Shown here one piece after another: positions 32,604 to 40,772 of a stretch of DNA of 64,000 nucleotides. The stretch spans positions 3,246,001-3,310,000 of the forward strand of contig JNLK01000001.1 of NCBI GenBank assembly GCA_000703065.1, given 5' to 3'. The translations under genes and the position numbers were made by a program. Numbering within the stretch: position 1 is the first letter of the stretch; every line of letters starts with the position of its first letter. The stretch comes from Lachnospiraceae bacterium AC2029 (GTDB taxonomy: Bacteria; Bacillota; Clostridia; Lachnospirales; Lachnospiraceae). Under the pieces are notes generated by a model that was given only the letters and a program-made list of their open reading frames with translations, did not search any database and had not been told where the DNA came from.

Positions 32604-34022
32604 ATGAAACATATCACAGTACGTGACATTGAACGGGCAACCAAAGGAACCCTCATCTGTATGAATGAGGAAGAGGAGGAAGGAGACGTCGCCGAACGTC
32701 AGGTGACGGATCTTTGTATCAACTCGCAGAAGATCAAGGCAGGAGACCTTTTCGTACCGCTCCTGGGAGAGAATACAGACGGACATAACTATCTGCCCTC
32801 GGCCATGGAGAAGGCCGCCGCTGCATTGACGGCAAAGGCTCCGGAGGAACTGTACGGGACGCCGGAAGCACTTGCGGCAGCGAAGAAGCGGGGAGATGTC
32901 CTGATCAGGGTGGAGGATACGGAGAAGGCGCTACAGGATGTGGGAGCCTATATCCGCATGCAGTATGAACCGCCGGTCATCGGCGTTACCGGAAGTGTGG
33001 GAAAGACCACCACACGGCGGATGATCGCAACGGCCCTGGGAGGAAACCGTGAGGTCTATGAAACGCCGGGAAACCTGAATTCCAGATACGGAGTTCCCAT
33101 TGCCACCAGCCGTATGCTGGACCAGCCCTCGGAGGTTGCGGTTCTGGAAATGGGGATCGACCGGATCGGGGAGATGGATATCCTTCAGTATGTTGCCCGG
33201 CCGGAGATCGCAGTCTGCACCATGATCGGTGTCTGCCACATGGAATACTTCGGAACCCAGGAGGTGATCCGACAGGAGAAGCTGAAGGTTGCGTCCGAGG
33301 ATGCGATCCTGTTTCTGAATGCGGATGATAAGTTGCTTCGGGAAATGAAGGGGCGTGCGACAGCGAAGGAAGTGTACTTCTACGGTCTGTCTCAGGATGC
33401 GGAATACCGCGCAGAGGAGCTTCGGAATATCAATGACGGCGTGCGCTTTGTCTATTGTCACGAGGATGTGAGGATACCGGTGGAACTTCCGGTTGCCGGA
33501 GATCATAACGTGAGAAATGCAGTGGTCGCCATGGCAATCTGTGATTATCTTGGCCTGGATCTTGAGGAATCGGCAAAGGCGCTGGCGGATTTTCAGCCCA
33601 TGCGTCAGCTGGTACGCAGGACCAAGGCAGGTACGGTGGTGATCGATGATACATACAATGCCAGTCCGGATTCCATGAAGGCGTCCCTTCAGGTATTGTC
33701 GGAACATGCGGCTGCCGGTTCACATTGGGCAGTGTTGGGAGATATGTTCGAGCTTGGCAGCCTGGAGAAGGAATTGCATGCGTCCGTAGGTGATGCATTT
33801 GCCGGACTTCATGTGGACAGACTGGTTACGGTCGGAGATCTGGCGAAGGAACTGGCAAAGCACGCAGAGCAGGCTCTTCCGGGTCTTAAGGTTCAGTCCT
33901 TTGACGGTTTGGAGGATGCGACCGCTCTGCTGAAGGCGGAGCTGAAGCCGGAAGATGTGGTCCTGATGAAGGCTTCCCACGGAATGCATTTTGATGAGAT
34001 CGTTTCGGCGGTTTTACAGTAA
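32604..34022 (+). CDS. murF: UDP-N-acetylmuramoyl-tripeptide--D-alanyl-D-alanine ligase
   Basis: The 472-residue protein is MurF, which adds D-Ala-D-Ala to the UDP-MurNAc-tripeptide in the cytoplasm. Motifs: P-loop GVTGSVGKTTTRRM, NLNSRYGVPIATSRM, the ligase segment EMGIDRIGEMD, AGDHNVRNAVVAMAI, and IDDTYNASPDSMKASL. The position of the N-terminal UDP-binding domain (SRK-like INSQKIKAGDLFVPL) and the length fit. Followed by a strong terminator. Confidence 0.94.
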   Translation: MKHITVRDIERATKGTLICMNEEEEEGDVAERQVTDLCINSQKIKAGDLFVPLLGENTDGHNYLPSAMEKAAAALTAKAPEELYGTPEALAAAKKRGDVLIRVEDTEKALQDVGAYIRMQYEPPVIGVTGSVGKTTTRRMIATALGGNREVYETPGNLNSRYGVPIATSRMLDQPSEVAVLEMGIDRIGEMDILQYVARPEIAVCTMIGVCHMEYFGTQEVIRQEKLKVASEDAILFLNADDKLLREMKGRATAKEVYFYGLSQDAEYRAEELRNINDGVRFVYCHEDVRIPVELPVAGDHNVRNAVVAMAICDYLGLDLEESAKALADFQPMRQLVRRTKAGTVVIDDTYNASPDSMKASLQVLSEHAAAGSHWAVLGDMFELGSLEKELHASVGDAFAGLHVDRLVTVGDLAKELAKHAEQALPGLKVQSFDGLEDATALLKAELKPEDVVLMKASHGMHFDEIVSAVLQ

Positions 34023-34037
34023 GAATCATAAAATAGA

Positions 34038-34075
34038 AGACCCGCGATCCCCAAGCAGGGGTTGCGGGTCTTTTC
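34038..34075 (+). terminator. Rho-independent terminator after murF
   Basis: AAGACCCGCGATCCCC pairs with GGGGTTGCGGGTCTT around a 5-base loop, followed by TTTT. Confidence 0.92.
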
Positions 34076-34149
34076 GCGCGTAAATGAGCCATGCACGGGA
34101 AACGATCACATGGCTCATTTGCATTGAGATCATTCACATGAAAGAAAAA

Positions 34150-34214
34150 TGAAAATAATTTTCATTTTCATATTGACATTTGGAAACAATCTGATAAAAT
34201 GAAAATCGTTTTCA
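34150..34214 (+). promoter_or_regulatory. Promoter flanked by two Fur-type boxes
   Basis: TTGACA (34173-34178), a 16-base spacer and TAAAAT (34195-34200) form the promoter. A perfect 7-1-7 palindrome TGAAAATAATTTTCA (34150-34164) lies upstream of the -35. A second copy with one arm mismatch, TGAAAATCGTTTTCA (34200-34214), overlaps the -10 edge and start site. The 7-1-7 form is the typical site of Fur/Zur/PerR proteins, so the regulator at 34278 probably represses its own unit. Confidence 0.8.
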
Positions 34215-34277
34215 AATTATAATTACACGTGTATGAAGACGTATTCTTGAATCCTTACGCGGAGGAGATGGATTGCC

Positions 34278-34697
34278 ATGGAAGGAAAACCAAATTATAA
34301 GACAAAACAGCGGACACAGCTTCTGGATTACATGAAGACAGTTCCGGGACAGCATATCACCGTCAATGACGTATGCGACTATCTGCATCGTCAGGGCGTG
34401 TCCATCGGGCAGACGACGGTCTACCGGCAGATGGAGCGTATGGTGGATGAGGGCATCGTCAATAAGTATCTGATCGATGCGAACAGTCCGGCCTGCTTCG
34501 AATATGTTCCCGAGTCGGATCACCGGACCGAGGGTGTCTGCTTTCACTGTAAATGTGAGAAATGCGGTAAGCTGATCCATATGACATGCGAAGCGTTAAG
34601 CGGGATCAGGGAGCATCTGATGGAGGATCACGGCTTTCTGCTGGATCCCCGGAGAACCGTATTCTACGGAGTATGCGAAGCATGCCGGACGGCATGA
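34278..34697 (+). CDS. Fur-family metal regulator (Zur-like)
   Basis: The 139-residue protein has the Fur winged-helix DNA-binding domain (QRTQLLDYMKTVPGQHITVNDV and SIGQTTVYRQMERMVDEGIV, in part) and the dimerisation domain. The structural zinc cysteines are present in CFHCKCEKCGKL and GVCEAC. The adjacent zinc-type solute-binding lipoprotein makes a zinc uptake regulator the best guess, but the operator (TGAAAATNATTTTCA) is also Fur-like, so Fur or PerR cannot be excluded. Confidence 0.88.
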   Translation: MEGKPNYKTKQRTQLLDYMKTVPGQHITVNDVCDYLHRQGVSIGQTTVYRQMERMVDEGIVNKYLIDANSPACFEYVPESDHRTEGVCFHCKCEKCGKLIHMTCEALSGIREHLMEDHGFLLDPRRTVFYGVCEACRTA

Positions 34698-34779
34698 GCC
34701 GGCATAGGAAAAAGAAAGACAGAAGTAAGCAGGACCTTTGTCTTCAGACAGGGCCTCGGAAAGAAAGGCAGAATACAAA

Positions 34780-35847
34780 ATGAAGGTAGGAAATATTAAG
34801 AGAATTACAGGGATCATCATTATCATCTGTATGATGCTGGCCTGTGCAGCATGCGGTTCCAAAGAGGGGGACACGGCATCCGCAACGGAGAGACAGAAGG
34901 AAAAGGATGCAAATACGCTGCAGATCGTTACAACCATTTTCCCGGAATATGACTGGGTGAGAGAGATCCTGGGGACGAACCCGGCGGGAGCGGAGCTGAC
35001 ACTCCTTCTGGACAGCGGAACAGATCTTCACAGCTATCAGCCCACGGCAGAGGATATCATGCGGATCAGCAAATGTGACCTCTTCATCTATGTCGGCGGA
35101 GAATCCGATAAATGGGTTGATGATGCGCTGAAGGAAAAGACCAATCAGAATATGATCGTGATCGATCTGATGGATGTTCTCGGTGATAATGCGAAAGAGG
35201 AAGAACTGGTCGAGGGCATGCAGGGAGAAGAGGATGAGCATGAGGATGCAGACCACGAGGATGCGGATCATGAGGATGCTGAGCATGACCACGATCACGA
35301 GGAGGGACCGGAGTACGACGAGCATGTATGGCTGTCTTTGAAGAATGCGGTCCGGTTCGTGGATGTGATCACGGAGAAGCTGGCCGGGCTGGATGCGGCC
35401 AATGCCGAGACCTATCGTGCAAACGCAAAGAAATATACAGAGTCCCTGAACAAGCTGGACGGAGAATACAAAGCGGCTGTGGACGGTTCAAAGAAGACGA
35501 TCCTCTTCGGTGACCGTTTCCCCTTCCGTTATATGGTGGAGGATTACGGACTTGATTATTATGCGGCATTTATCGGATGCTCCGCCGAGACGGAGGCCAG
35601 CTTTGAGACCATCACCTTCCTGGCCGGAAAGGTGGATGAACTGGGACTGAGGAGCATTTTCGTCCTGGAGGGAAATAATCTGAAGATTGCCGAAACCATC
35701 AAGAGCAATACAAAGACTAAGGACCAGAAGATCCTGGCGATCAATTCCATGCAGGGTATCACCTCCGCAAATATTGAAGAGGGCGCAAATTATCTTACCA
35801 TTATGGAAGAGAATCTGAAGGTTTTGAAAGAGGGCCTTCAGTATTGA
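34780..35847 (+). CDS. Zinc/manganese ABC transporter solute-binding lipoprotein (ZnuA-like)
   Basis: The 355-residue protein has a signal peptide with lipobox-type cysteines near residues 20-23 (MLACAACGSK), so it is lipid-anchored at the outer face. It belongs to the cluster A-I metal-binding family (TTIFPEYDWVREILG, GTDLHSYQPTAEDI with a metal histidine, EHVWLSLKNA, FGDRFPFRYM, FVLEGNNLKIAETI). A His/Asp/Glu-rich loop (residues about 151-180, repeats of DHEDA) is the mark of zinc-specific members. ATG 34780 is used. The cognate permease and ATPase genes do not follow; DUF6465 does. Confidence 0.9.
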   Translation: MKVGNIKRITGIIIIICMMLACAACGSKEGDTASATERQKEKDANTLQIVTTIFPEYDWVREILGTNPAGAELTLLLDSGTDLHSYQPTAEDIMRISKCDLFIYVGGESDKWVDDALKEKTNQNMIVIDLMDVLGDNAKEEELVEGMQGEEDEHEDADHEDADHEDAEHDHDHEEGPEYDEHVWLSLKNAVRFVDVITEKLAGLDAANAETYRANAKKYTESLNKLDGEYKAAVDGSKKTILFGDRFPFRYMVEDYGLDYYAAFIGCSAETEASFETITFLAGKVDELGLRSIFVLEGNNLKIAETIKSNTKTKDQKILAINSMQGITSANIEEGANYLTIMEENLKVLKEGLQY

Positions 35848-35872
35848 CTTTTTTGCCATAACTCTGTAAGAT
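35844..35872 (+). promoter_or_regulatory. Promoter for the DUF6465 gene
   Basis: TTGACT (35844-35849), a 17-base spacer and TAAGAT (35867-35872). The -35 overlaps the stop codon of the preceding lipoprotein gene. Confidence 0.7.
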
Positions 35873-35922
35873 GTAAGAACAGAGTGTTTTGAGGGGAAAA
35901 TATTTGATAGGAGGATTGTAAC

Positions 35923-36141
35923 ATGAAGGCTTCAGTATATGTTGAGTTTTACGGCGAGCAGGTTAGCCAGGATGAGTTGGTTGCTGCTGCAAAGAAGATC
36001 TGGGCAGACAGCGGCAAGAAGGCAGCAGACCTGAAAAGCATTGCTCTTTATGTAAAGCCGGAAGAGGACATGGCTTATTATGTATTTAACGGTAGTGAGA
36101 CAGGTTCTTTCCATATTATCAATACGCAGAATGACTTCTAA
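35923..36141 (+). CDS. DUF6465 family small protein
   Basis: The 72-residue product (KASVYVEFYGEQVSQDELV..., ALYVKPEEDMAYYVFNG) matches the DUF6465 family seen in Lachnospiraceae. It looks like a compact beta-alpha-beta domain and is predicted to be cytoplasmic. No function is known. It has its own promoter and an AGGAGG ribosome binding site. Confidence 0.78.
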   Translation: MKASVYVEFYGEQVSQDELVAAAKKIWADSGKKAADLKSIALYVKPEEDMAYYVFNGSETGSFHIINTQNDF

Positions 36142-36166
36142 GCAATGAGAAGGCGTTCTGTTGAAT

Positions 36167-36207
36167 CATGGGGACAGACCCGGACAAGTGACGGGCCTGT
36201 CCCCGTG
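36167..36207. repeat. GGGGACAG-type intergenic palindrome
   Basis: CATGGGGACAG (36167-36177) pairs with CTGTCCCCGTG (36197-36207), with inner CCCG/CGGG arms. It shares the GGGACAG / CTGTCCC arms with the element at 14901-14956 and lies after the DUF6465 gene, where it may also slow transcription. Confidence 0.6.
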
Positions 36208-36254
36208 GTTGTTCTATCAGACAGTTTTGATCAAAGAATCGAGAGGATACACAA

Positions 36255-36860
36255 ATGATAGCAATGATCGATTATGATGCCGGAAATATCAAAAGCGTGG
36301 AAAAGGCGCTTCAGTATCTTGGACAGGAGGTGGTCCTGACCCGTGACAGAGATGTGATCCTGTCGGCGGACCGGGCGATCCTGCCGGGCGTCGGTTCCTT
36401 CGGGGACGCCATGGGAAAGCTCCGCGACTACGGACTGGAATCCGTGATCCGGGAATTCGTGGAGACGGGAAAACCGTTTCTGGGGATCTGCCTGGGACTT
36501 CAGCTCCTCTTTGAAGAAAGCGAGGAAAGCCCGGGTGTTAAGGGGCTGAACCTGATCAAGGGAAAGCTTCGCAAGATTCCCGAGGGAGACGGAAGGAAGG
36601 TTCCGCAGATCGGATGGAACGACATTTCCGTGAATCCTGCGTCACGTCTTTTTAAGGGAGTTGCGGATCATAGCTATGTCTATTTTGTCCATTCCTACTA
36701 TCTTGAGGCAGAGAACCGGGAGGAGGTTGCGGCCACGACAGAGTACGGAGTGACCATTGATGCGGCAGTAGAGGCGGGAAATGTCTTTGCCTGCCAGTTC
36801 CATCCGGAGAAGAGTTCGGGCGTGGGTCTTACGATCCTGAAGAATTTCGTTTCCATGTAA
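36255..36860 (+). CDS. hisH: Imidazole glycerol phosphate synthase, glutaminase subunit
   Basis: The 201-residue protein is a class I glutamine amidotransferase: [11 protein letters not shown], the nucleophile elbow [13 protein letters not shown] (Cys79) and the C-terminal [10 protein letters not shown] with the triad His and Glu. It passes ammonia to HisF in histidine synthesis. It is 47 bases upstream of hisF; no other his gene is in the window. Confidence 0.95.
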   Translation: MIAMIDYDAGNIKSVEKALQYLGQEVVLTRDRDVILSADRAILPGVGSFGDAMGKLRDYGLESVIREFVETGKPFLGICLGLQLLFEESEESPGVKGLNLIKGKLRKIPEGDGRKVPQIGWNDISVNPASRLFKGVADHSYVYFVHSYYLEAENREEVAATTEYGVTIDAAVEAGNVFACQFHPEKSSGVGLTILKNFVSM

Positions 36861-36907
36861 TTCTGAGAGCGAAGATGCTTTCGATCATCGTTGTGAAAGG
36901 ATAGAAT

Positions 36908-37669
36908 ATGCTTACAAAAAGAATCATCCCCTGTCTGGATGTTAAGGACGGACGGGTGGTAAAGGGAATCAATTTCGTGAATCTGATCGATGCAGGTGAT
37001 CCGGTGGAGTGCGGGATCGCATATGATGCAGCGGGTGCGGACGAGCTGGTCTTTCTGGATATTACAGCATCCAGTGACCGGAGAGCCATCGTGGCGGATA
37101 TGGTGCGCCGTGTGGCGGAAACGGTCTTTATCCCATTTACCGTGGGAGGAGGGATCCGTACGGTGGATGATTTCCGTGCGATCCTTCGTGAGGGCGCGGA
37201 CAAGATCGCGGTGAATTCGGCGGCGATCGACAACCCCGAACTGATCAGTGATGCGGCAGATAAGTTCGGAAGTCAGTGTGTGGTGGTTGCGATCGATGCA
37301 AAGCGCAGGGCCGACGGCTCCGGCTGGACCATCTATAAACACGGAGGTCGTCTGGACTGTGGGATCGATGCCGTTGAATGGGCTGCAAAGGCGGACCGTC
37401 TGGGGGCAGGGGAGATCCTGCTTACCAGTATGGACTGTGACGGTACCAAGGAGGGCTATGACATCGAACTGACACGTGCGGTATCGGAGGCGGTCTCCAT
37501 TCCCGTCATTGCATCCGGTGGTGCAGGGACTACGGATCATTTTTATGAAGCAGTGACCGAGGGAAAGGCAGATGCGGCGCTGGCGGCATCCCTGTTCCAC
37601 TTTAAGGAGCTGGAGATCCGGGAAGTAAAGGAAGCGCTCCGTCAAAAGGGCGTATCTGTAAGGTTATAA
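36908..37669 (+). CDS. hisF: Imidazole glycerol phosphate synthase, cyclase subunit
   Basis: The 253-residue TIM barrel starts [20 protein letters not shown] and has the phosphate-binding segments [10 protein letters not shown] and [12 protein letters not shown]; catalytic Asp residues are in CLDV and [12 protein letters not shown]. It makes IGP and AICAR from PRFAR with ammonia from HisH. It shares a transcript with hisH and probably the following GNAT gene. Confidence 0.96.
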   Translation: MLTKRIIPCLDVKDGRVVKGINFVNLIDAGDPVECGIAYDAAGADELVFLDITASSDRRAIVADMVRRVAETVFIPFTVGGGIRTVDDFRAILREGADKIAVNSAAIDNPELISDAADKFGSQCVVVAIDAKRRADGSGWTIYKHGGRLDCGIDAVEWAAKADRLGAGEILLTSMDCDGTKEGYDIELTRAVSEAVSIPVIASGGAGTTDHFYEAVTEGKADAALAASLFHFKELEIREVKEALRQKGVSVRL

Positions 37670-37693
37670 TGGGTTCGGAAAGGGACATGAGAA

Positions 37694-38170
37694 ATGATCG
37701 AGTATAAATTCATGCGGCTGCCGCGGGAACTGTATCTTGGACTCCGGGCATCCGTGGGTTGGAAATCACTTTCCGAACGCCAGGTACAGGCTGCGCTGCA
37801 GGGCTGCAAGGCCATGATCACGGCCTGGGATACGGAGTCCGGTGAGGTTGTCGGTATGGGTCGTCTCGTGGGAGATGAACTGGTGATCATGAACATTCAG
37901 GATCTGATCGTACGGCCGGATTATCACGGAAGAGGGATCGGATCGGAGCTGATCAGGTGTCTTCGGGAGAAGGCGGCCGAGGCGCTGGAACCGGGAGAGG
38001 AACTGATGTTTACACTGATGTGTGCCAAGGGCAGGGAACGGTTCTATGAGAAGAACGGCTTCATCGCCCGTCCTACACCGGAGCTGGGTCCGGGCATGAT
38101 CATGTATCTTCATGAGGAGGATGCTCCTGCAGAAAGAGCTGCAGAGGGGACTTCCGTAACCGGTTCATGA
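37694..38170 (+). CDS. GNAT-family N-acetyltransferase
   Basis: The 158-residue protein has the acetyl-CoA-binding motif A VRPDYHGRGIGSELI followed by a helix, and the beta-bulge region GKGRERFYEKNGFIARPT-like (CAKGRERFYEKNGF). The acceptor is unknown. The last 20 residues are a polar tail. It begins 24 bases after hisF, and a terminator follows. Confidence 0.88.
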   Translation: MIEYKFMRLPRELYLGLRASVGWKSLSERQVQAALQGCKAMITAWDTESGEVVGMGRLVGDELVIMNIQDLIVRPDYHGRGIGSELIRCLREKAAEALEPGEELMFTLMCAKGRERFYEKNGFIARPTPELGPGMIMYLHEEDAPAERAAEGTSVTGS

Positions 38171-38249
38171 CCGGATGAATTGAAATGTAAAGGATCAAAG
38201 AGAAGAAAAAGAATACTTCGAAAACCTGACGGGAAGCGGCGTACATATG

Positions 38250-38286
38250 GAAAGAGGCGGTCTCTGTGAGAGGCCGCCTCCTTTTA
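38250..38286. terminator. Bidirectional terminator between GNAT and MATE genes
   Basis: GAGGCGG (38254-38260) pairs with CCGCCTC (38274-38280), with an inner CTCT/AGAG stem, followed by CTTTTAT on the plus strand and preceded by A-rich sequence for the minus strand. The two flanking genes converge here. Confidence 0.8.
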
Positions 38287-38306
38287 TATTTCAGTTGTCA
38301 TGTTCT

Positions 38307-39719
38307 TTATTGAAGCGTTTCGACTGCACGGCGCATTCTGTGTCCGTGAGCCCTGCTGTGCATGCCGGCCAGGCTGTCACCTTCAGCCGCTCTCGAAAGA
38401 TAGATGCGGTAAAATGCGATCATGTTGATCAGCAGCGCGCCGGTCCATGCAGCGGTTTCAGCATAGGCTGTAGCGTTGAAACCGATCTGTCCCATGAAAA
38501 GCACGATCACCAGGATCCGCATTACCATTTCCAGGACACCGGAGAGCATGGGGATAAAGGGCTGTCCCATGCTTTGAACGCCGGTCCGGAAGATGAAGAG
38601 GCAGTCCACTGCGATCAGGCTGGCACCCGTGATCGGGAAGTAAGCCGTTGCAAGGGCTATGGGTTCCGAGCCTTCCAGAAGAAGAGTGGCAAGTGTATGC
38701 GGGAAGAAGAACATGAGCCCTCCCAGGAGCAGGTATGAGATAAAGGAGATGCCTAAGCATACACGCAGTCCTTCACGGATCCTGCCGAAATTCCTTGCCC
38801 CGTAGTTCTGACTGGTAAATGCGCTCATGGCATTTCCGGCAGTGCATGCTGGATTCATGAAAAGGTTGTTGTACTTGCCACAAACGGAATATGCGCTGGT
38901 GTAAGCCACACCGTAATCATTTACGAAGGACTGAACCACCATACATCCGATGGCCGTAAGTGCATTCATGAAGGCCATGGGGAGACCGTTCTTCAAAAGC
39001 TCCAGGTACTTGGACAGCGGGTTGTGGAAATCGCTTCTCTCCAGACGAATGATCTCAATCCTGCGGATCTGCCGGATGCAGATAAGCGCTGATACGATCT
39101 GGGAGAAGATGGTTGCGATGGCTGCACCCTCCACACCTGTATGAAGGACGAAGATGAAGAAACAGTCCAGACCGATATTCAGGAAGGAGGATGCGATGAT
39201 CGCCTTCAGAGGGGTCTTGCTGTCTCCCAGGGAACGCAGGATGCAGGCGGATACATTGTAAAGGATGGAGGTGGATACCCCGCCCAGGACGATATATCCG
39301 TAACGCAGACTGTCTGACATGATCGTCTCATCCGTATTAAGCATATGAAGAGCTCCTGGAAGGAAGATGATACTGATCCCGGTAAGCAGGATTGCGATTC
39401 CCACGGAAAGCTTAATGGTGGAGGCAAGATTTCTCCGAAGAGCCTCATAGTTCTTTGCACCGAAGCTTTGGGCAATCAGGATGCCGAAACCATTGGAAAG
39501 ACCGATGGAAAATCCTACCACAAAGAAGAAGAGGGAGCCCATGTTTCCTACGGCTGCCAGTGCATTGTCGCCAAGTCCCTTTCCTACGATCATGGTATCT
39601 GCGAAGTTATATAATTGCTGAAGCATGCTTGTCAGAAGAAGGGGCCAGAAAAACCCCAGGATCTGACGGCGTGCATTTCCGTTTGTAAAATCGGATACGG
39701 AGCCGGATACACGTTTCAT
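38307..39719 (-). CDS. MATE-family efflux transporter
   Basis: The 470-residue protein has 12 predicted TM segments and typical MATE sequence (ILGFFWPLLLTSMLQQLYNFADTMIVGK, in part; GNMGSLFFFVVGFSIGLSNGFGILIAQSFGAKN, in part; ITGASLIAVDCLFIFRTGVQSMGQPF, in part). These exporters use Na+ or H+ gradients to remove drugs and metabolites. It is divergent from an AraC-family regulator and shares an intergenic operator with it, so regulation by that protein is likely. The C-terminal tail is charged (RAHGHRMRRAVETLQ). Confidence 0.9.
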   Translation of the reverse strand: MKRVSGSVSDFTNGNARRQILGFFWPLLLTSMLQQLYNFADTMIVGKGLGDNALAAVGNMGSLFFFVVGFSIGLSNGFGILIAQSFGAKNYEALRRNLASTIKLSVGIAILLTGISIIFLPGALHMLNTDETIMSDSLRYGYIVLGGVSTSILYNVSACILRSLGDSKTPLKAIIASSFLNIGLDCFFIFVLHTGVEGAAIATIFSQIVSALICIRQIRRIEIIRLERSDFHNPLSKYLELLKNGLPMAFMNALTAIGCMVVQSFVNDYGVAYTSAYSVCGKYNNLFMNPACTAGNAMSAFTSQNYGARNFGRIREGLRVCLGISFISYLLLGGLMFFFPHTLATLLLEGSEPIALATAYFPITGASLIAVDCLFIFRTGVQSMGQPFIPMLSGVLEMVMRILVIVLFMGQIGFNATAYAETAAWTGALLINMIAFYRIYLSRAAEGDSLAGMHSRAHGHRMRRAVETLQ

Positions 39720-39742
39720 AGTGACTCCCTGCCTTTCTGTAG

Positions 39743-39778
39743 TGTTGATGTATACGTTGATGTAAGTGTTGATATATC
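39743..39778. repeat. Three tandem 12-bp repeats in the MATE promoter region
   Basis: TGTTGATGTATA (39743), CGTTGATGTAAG (39755) and TGTTGATATATC (39767) are adjacent, sharing the core GTTGATRTA. They lie 24 bases from the MATE start codon on its leader side. Direct repeats in this position suit AraC-type regulator binding, or they could lie in the mRNA leader. Confidence 0.7.
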
Positions 39779-39815
39779 TGCCTGTAACTGTTTTTGTTAT
39801 AGGGATTAAAACATG

Positions 39816-39871
39816 GAATTGAAAAAAGGTTTTTCAATTCTATTGTCAGTTTTACAAATATATGACATAAT
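39816..39871. promoter_or_regulatory. Divergent MATE/AraC promoter region with 11-bp palindrome
   Basis: GAATTGAAAAA (39816-39826) and TTTTTCAATTC (39830-39840) form a perfect palindrome with a 3-base centre. Directly after it, TTGTCA (39843-39848), a 17-base spacer and CATAAT (39866-39871) form the promoter of the AraC gene. On the minus strand, TATAAC (about 39796-39801) with a -35 inside the palindrome is a possible MATE promoter. The palindrome is therefore placed to control both. Confidence 0.6.
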
Positions 39872-39925
39872 GTTTTTGTATGTTCATGGTGACCGGAAAT
39901 GTAGGGCTGTAGGGCAGGAGGGCTT

Positions 39926-40669
39926 ATGAATACAAGTAAGGAACTGGATTACAGGCTGTATCTGCAGAGGGATGAGGAGTTTGTACGGACGGATGTACGA
40001 CAGGAATTCTCCCGCTATACGGATATCGTGGAGGGACGGGTGGAGAAGGTGAAGAAGAACTATGCGGAGGTGCGTAAGGACTTTTTTGCCGGAAAGGGTG
40101 TGCTTTCCAGAAATCCTCTCAGAAACAGCATTTATCATCTGGTAGTATCCATGGGTGTCATTGCCCGGATGTGCGTGGAAGGGGGACTTCCGCATTCGGA
40201 GGCATATACCATCAGCGATATTTATATCCAAAGGGCGGATGAATCAAAGACCGTGGATGAGGTGCTGGATCTGCTGGGGCAGGCGCAGCTGGATTTTGCT
40301 TCCAGAATGCGAAAACTGCAGAAGAGTCCCCGGGCATACTCTGTCTATGTGCGTCATGCCATCGATTACATATACGATCATTTACACCAGTCCCTGAAAA
40401 TGGACGATCTGGCAAAGGCGGAGGGACTCAGTCCGAGCTATTTCTCCCGGCTGTTTGCAAAGGAGGTGGGAACTACGGTGAAGGCTTATATTCTTTCCGT
40501 GAAGATTCATACCGCGGAGAACATCCTTCAGAATTCCGATTATCCTATCTCCGACATCGCACTTTCCCTGGGATTTTCCTCCCAGAGTGCCTTCACGACA
40601 GCCTTCCGGAAACTGACGGGAGCGACACCGGCAGCCTATCGGGGCCAGAGCGAATACATCAGTCTGTAA
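39926..40669 (+). CDS. AraC-family transcriptional regulator
   Basis: The 247-residue protein ends in an AraC double helix-turn-helix: YDHLHQSLKMDDLAKAEGLSPSYFSRLF (in part) and ENILQNSDYPISDIALSLGFSSQSAFTTAFRKLTG (in part). The N-terminal 140 residues are not a recognisable cupin and may be a divergent ligand-binding domain with helices (RNSIYHLVVSMGVIARM). The divergent MATE gene is the probable target. An AGGAGGG ribosome binding site precedes the ATG. Confidence 0.88.
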   Translation: MNTSKELDYRLYLQRDEEFVRTDVRQEFSRYTDIVEGRVEKVKKNYAEVRKDFFAGKGVLSRNPLRNSIYHLVVSMGVIARMCVEGGLPHSEAYTISDIYIQRADESKTVDEVLDLLGQAQLDFASRMRKLQKSPRAYSVYVRHAIDYIYDHLHQSLKMDDLAKAEGLSPSYFSRLFAKEVGTTVKAYILSVKIHTAENILQNSDYPISDIALSLGFSSQSAFTTAFRKLTGATPAAYRGQSEYISL

Positions 40670-40772
40670 TGCATCCGGCTTGTATTCATGCCTGAATTGG
40701 GCTATTATATTATACGTCTTATTTCGGGACCGGCAGGGACGGAAAAGGGCAGAAAAGCGAAAGGTTAAGTAT

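Noticed and set aside
35232-35305. DNA repeat in the lipoprotein gene (GAGGATGCNGA-type units)
   Set aside because: It simply encodes the His/Asp/Glu metal loop of the ZnuA-type protein and needs no other explanation.
39743-39778. CRISPR-like array
   Set aside because: Only three adjacent 12-bp units with no spacers and no cas genes.
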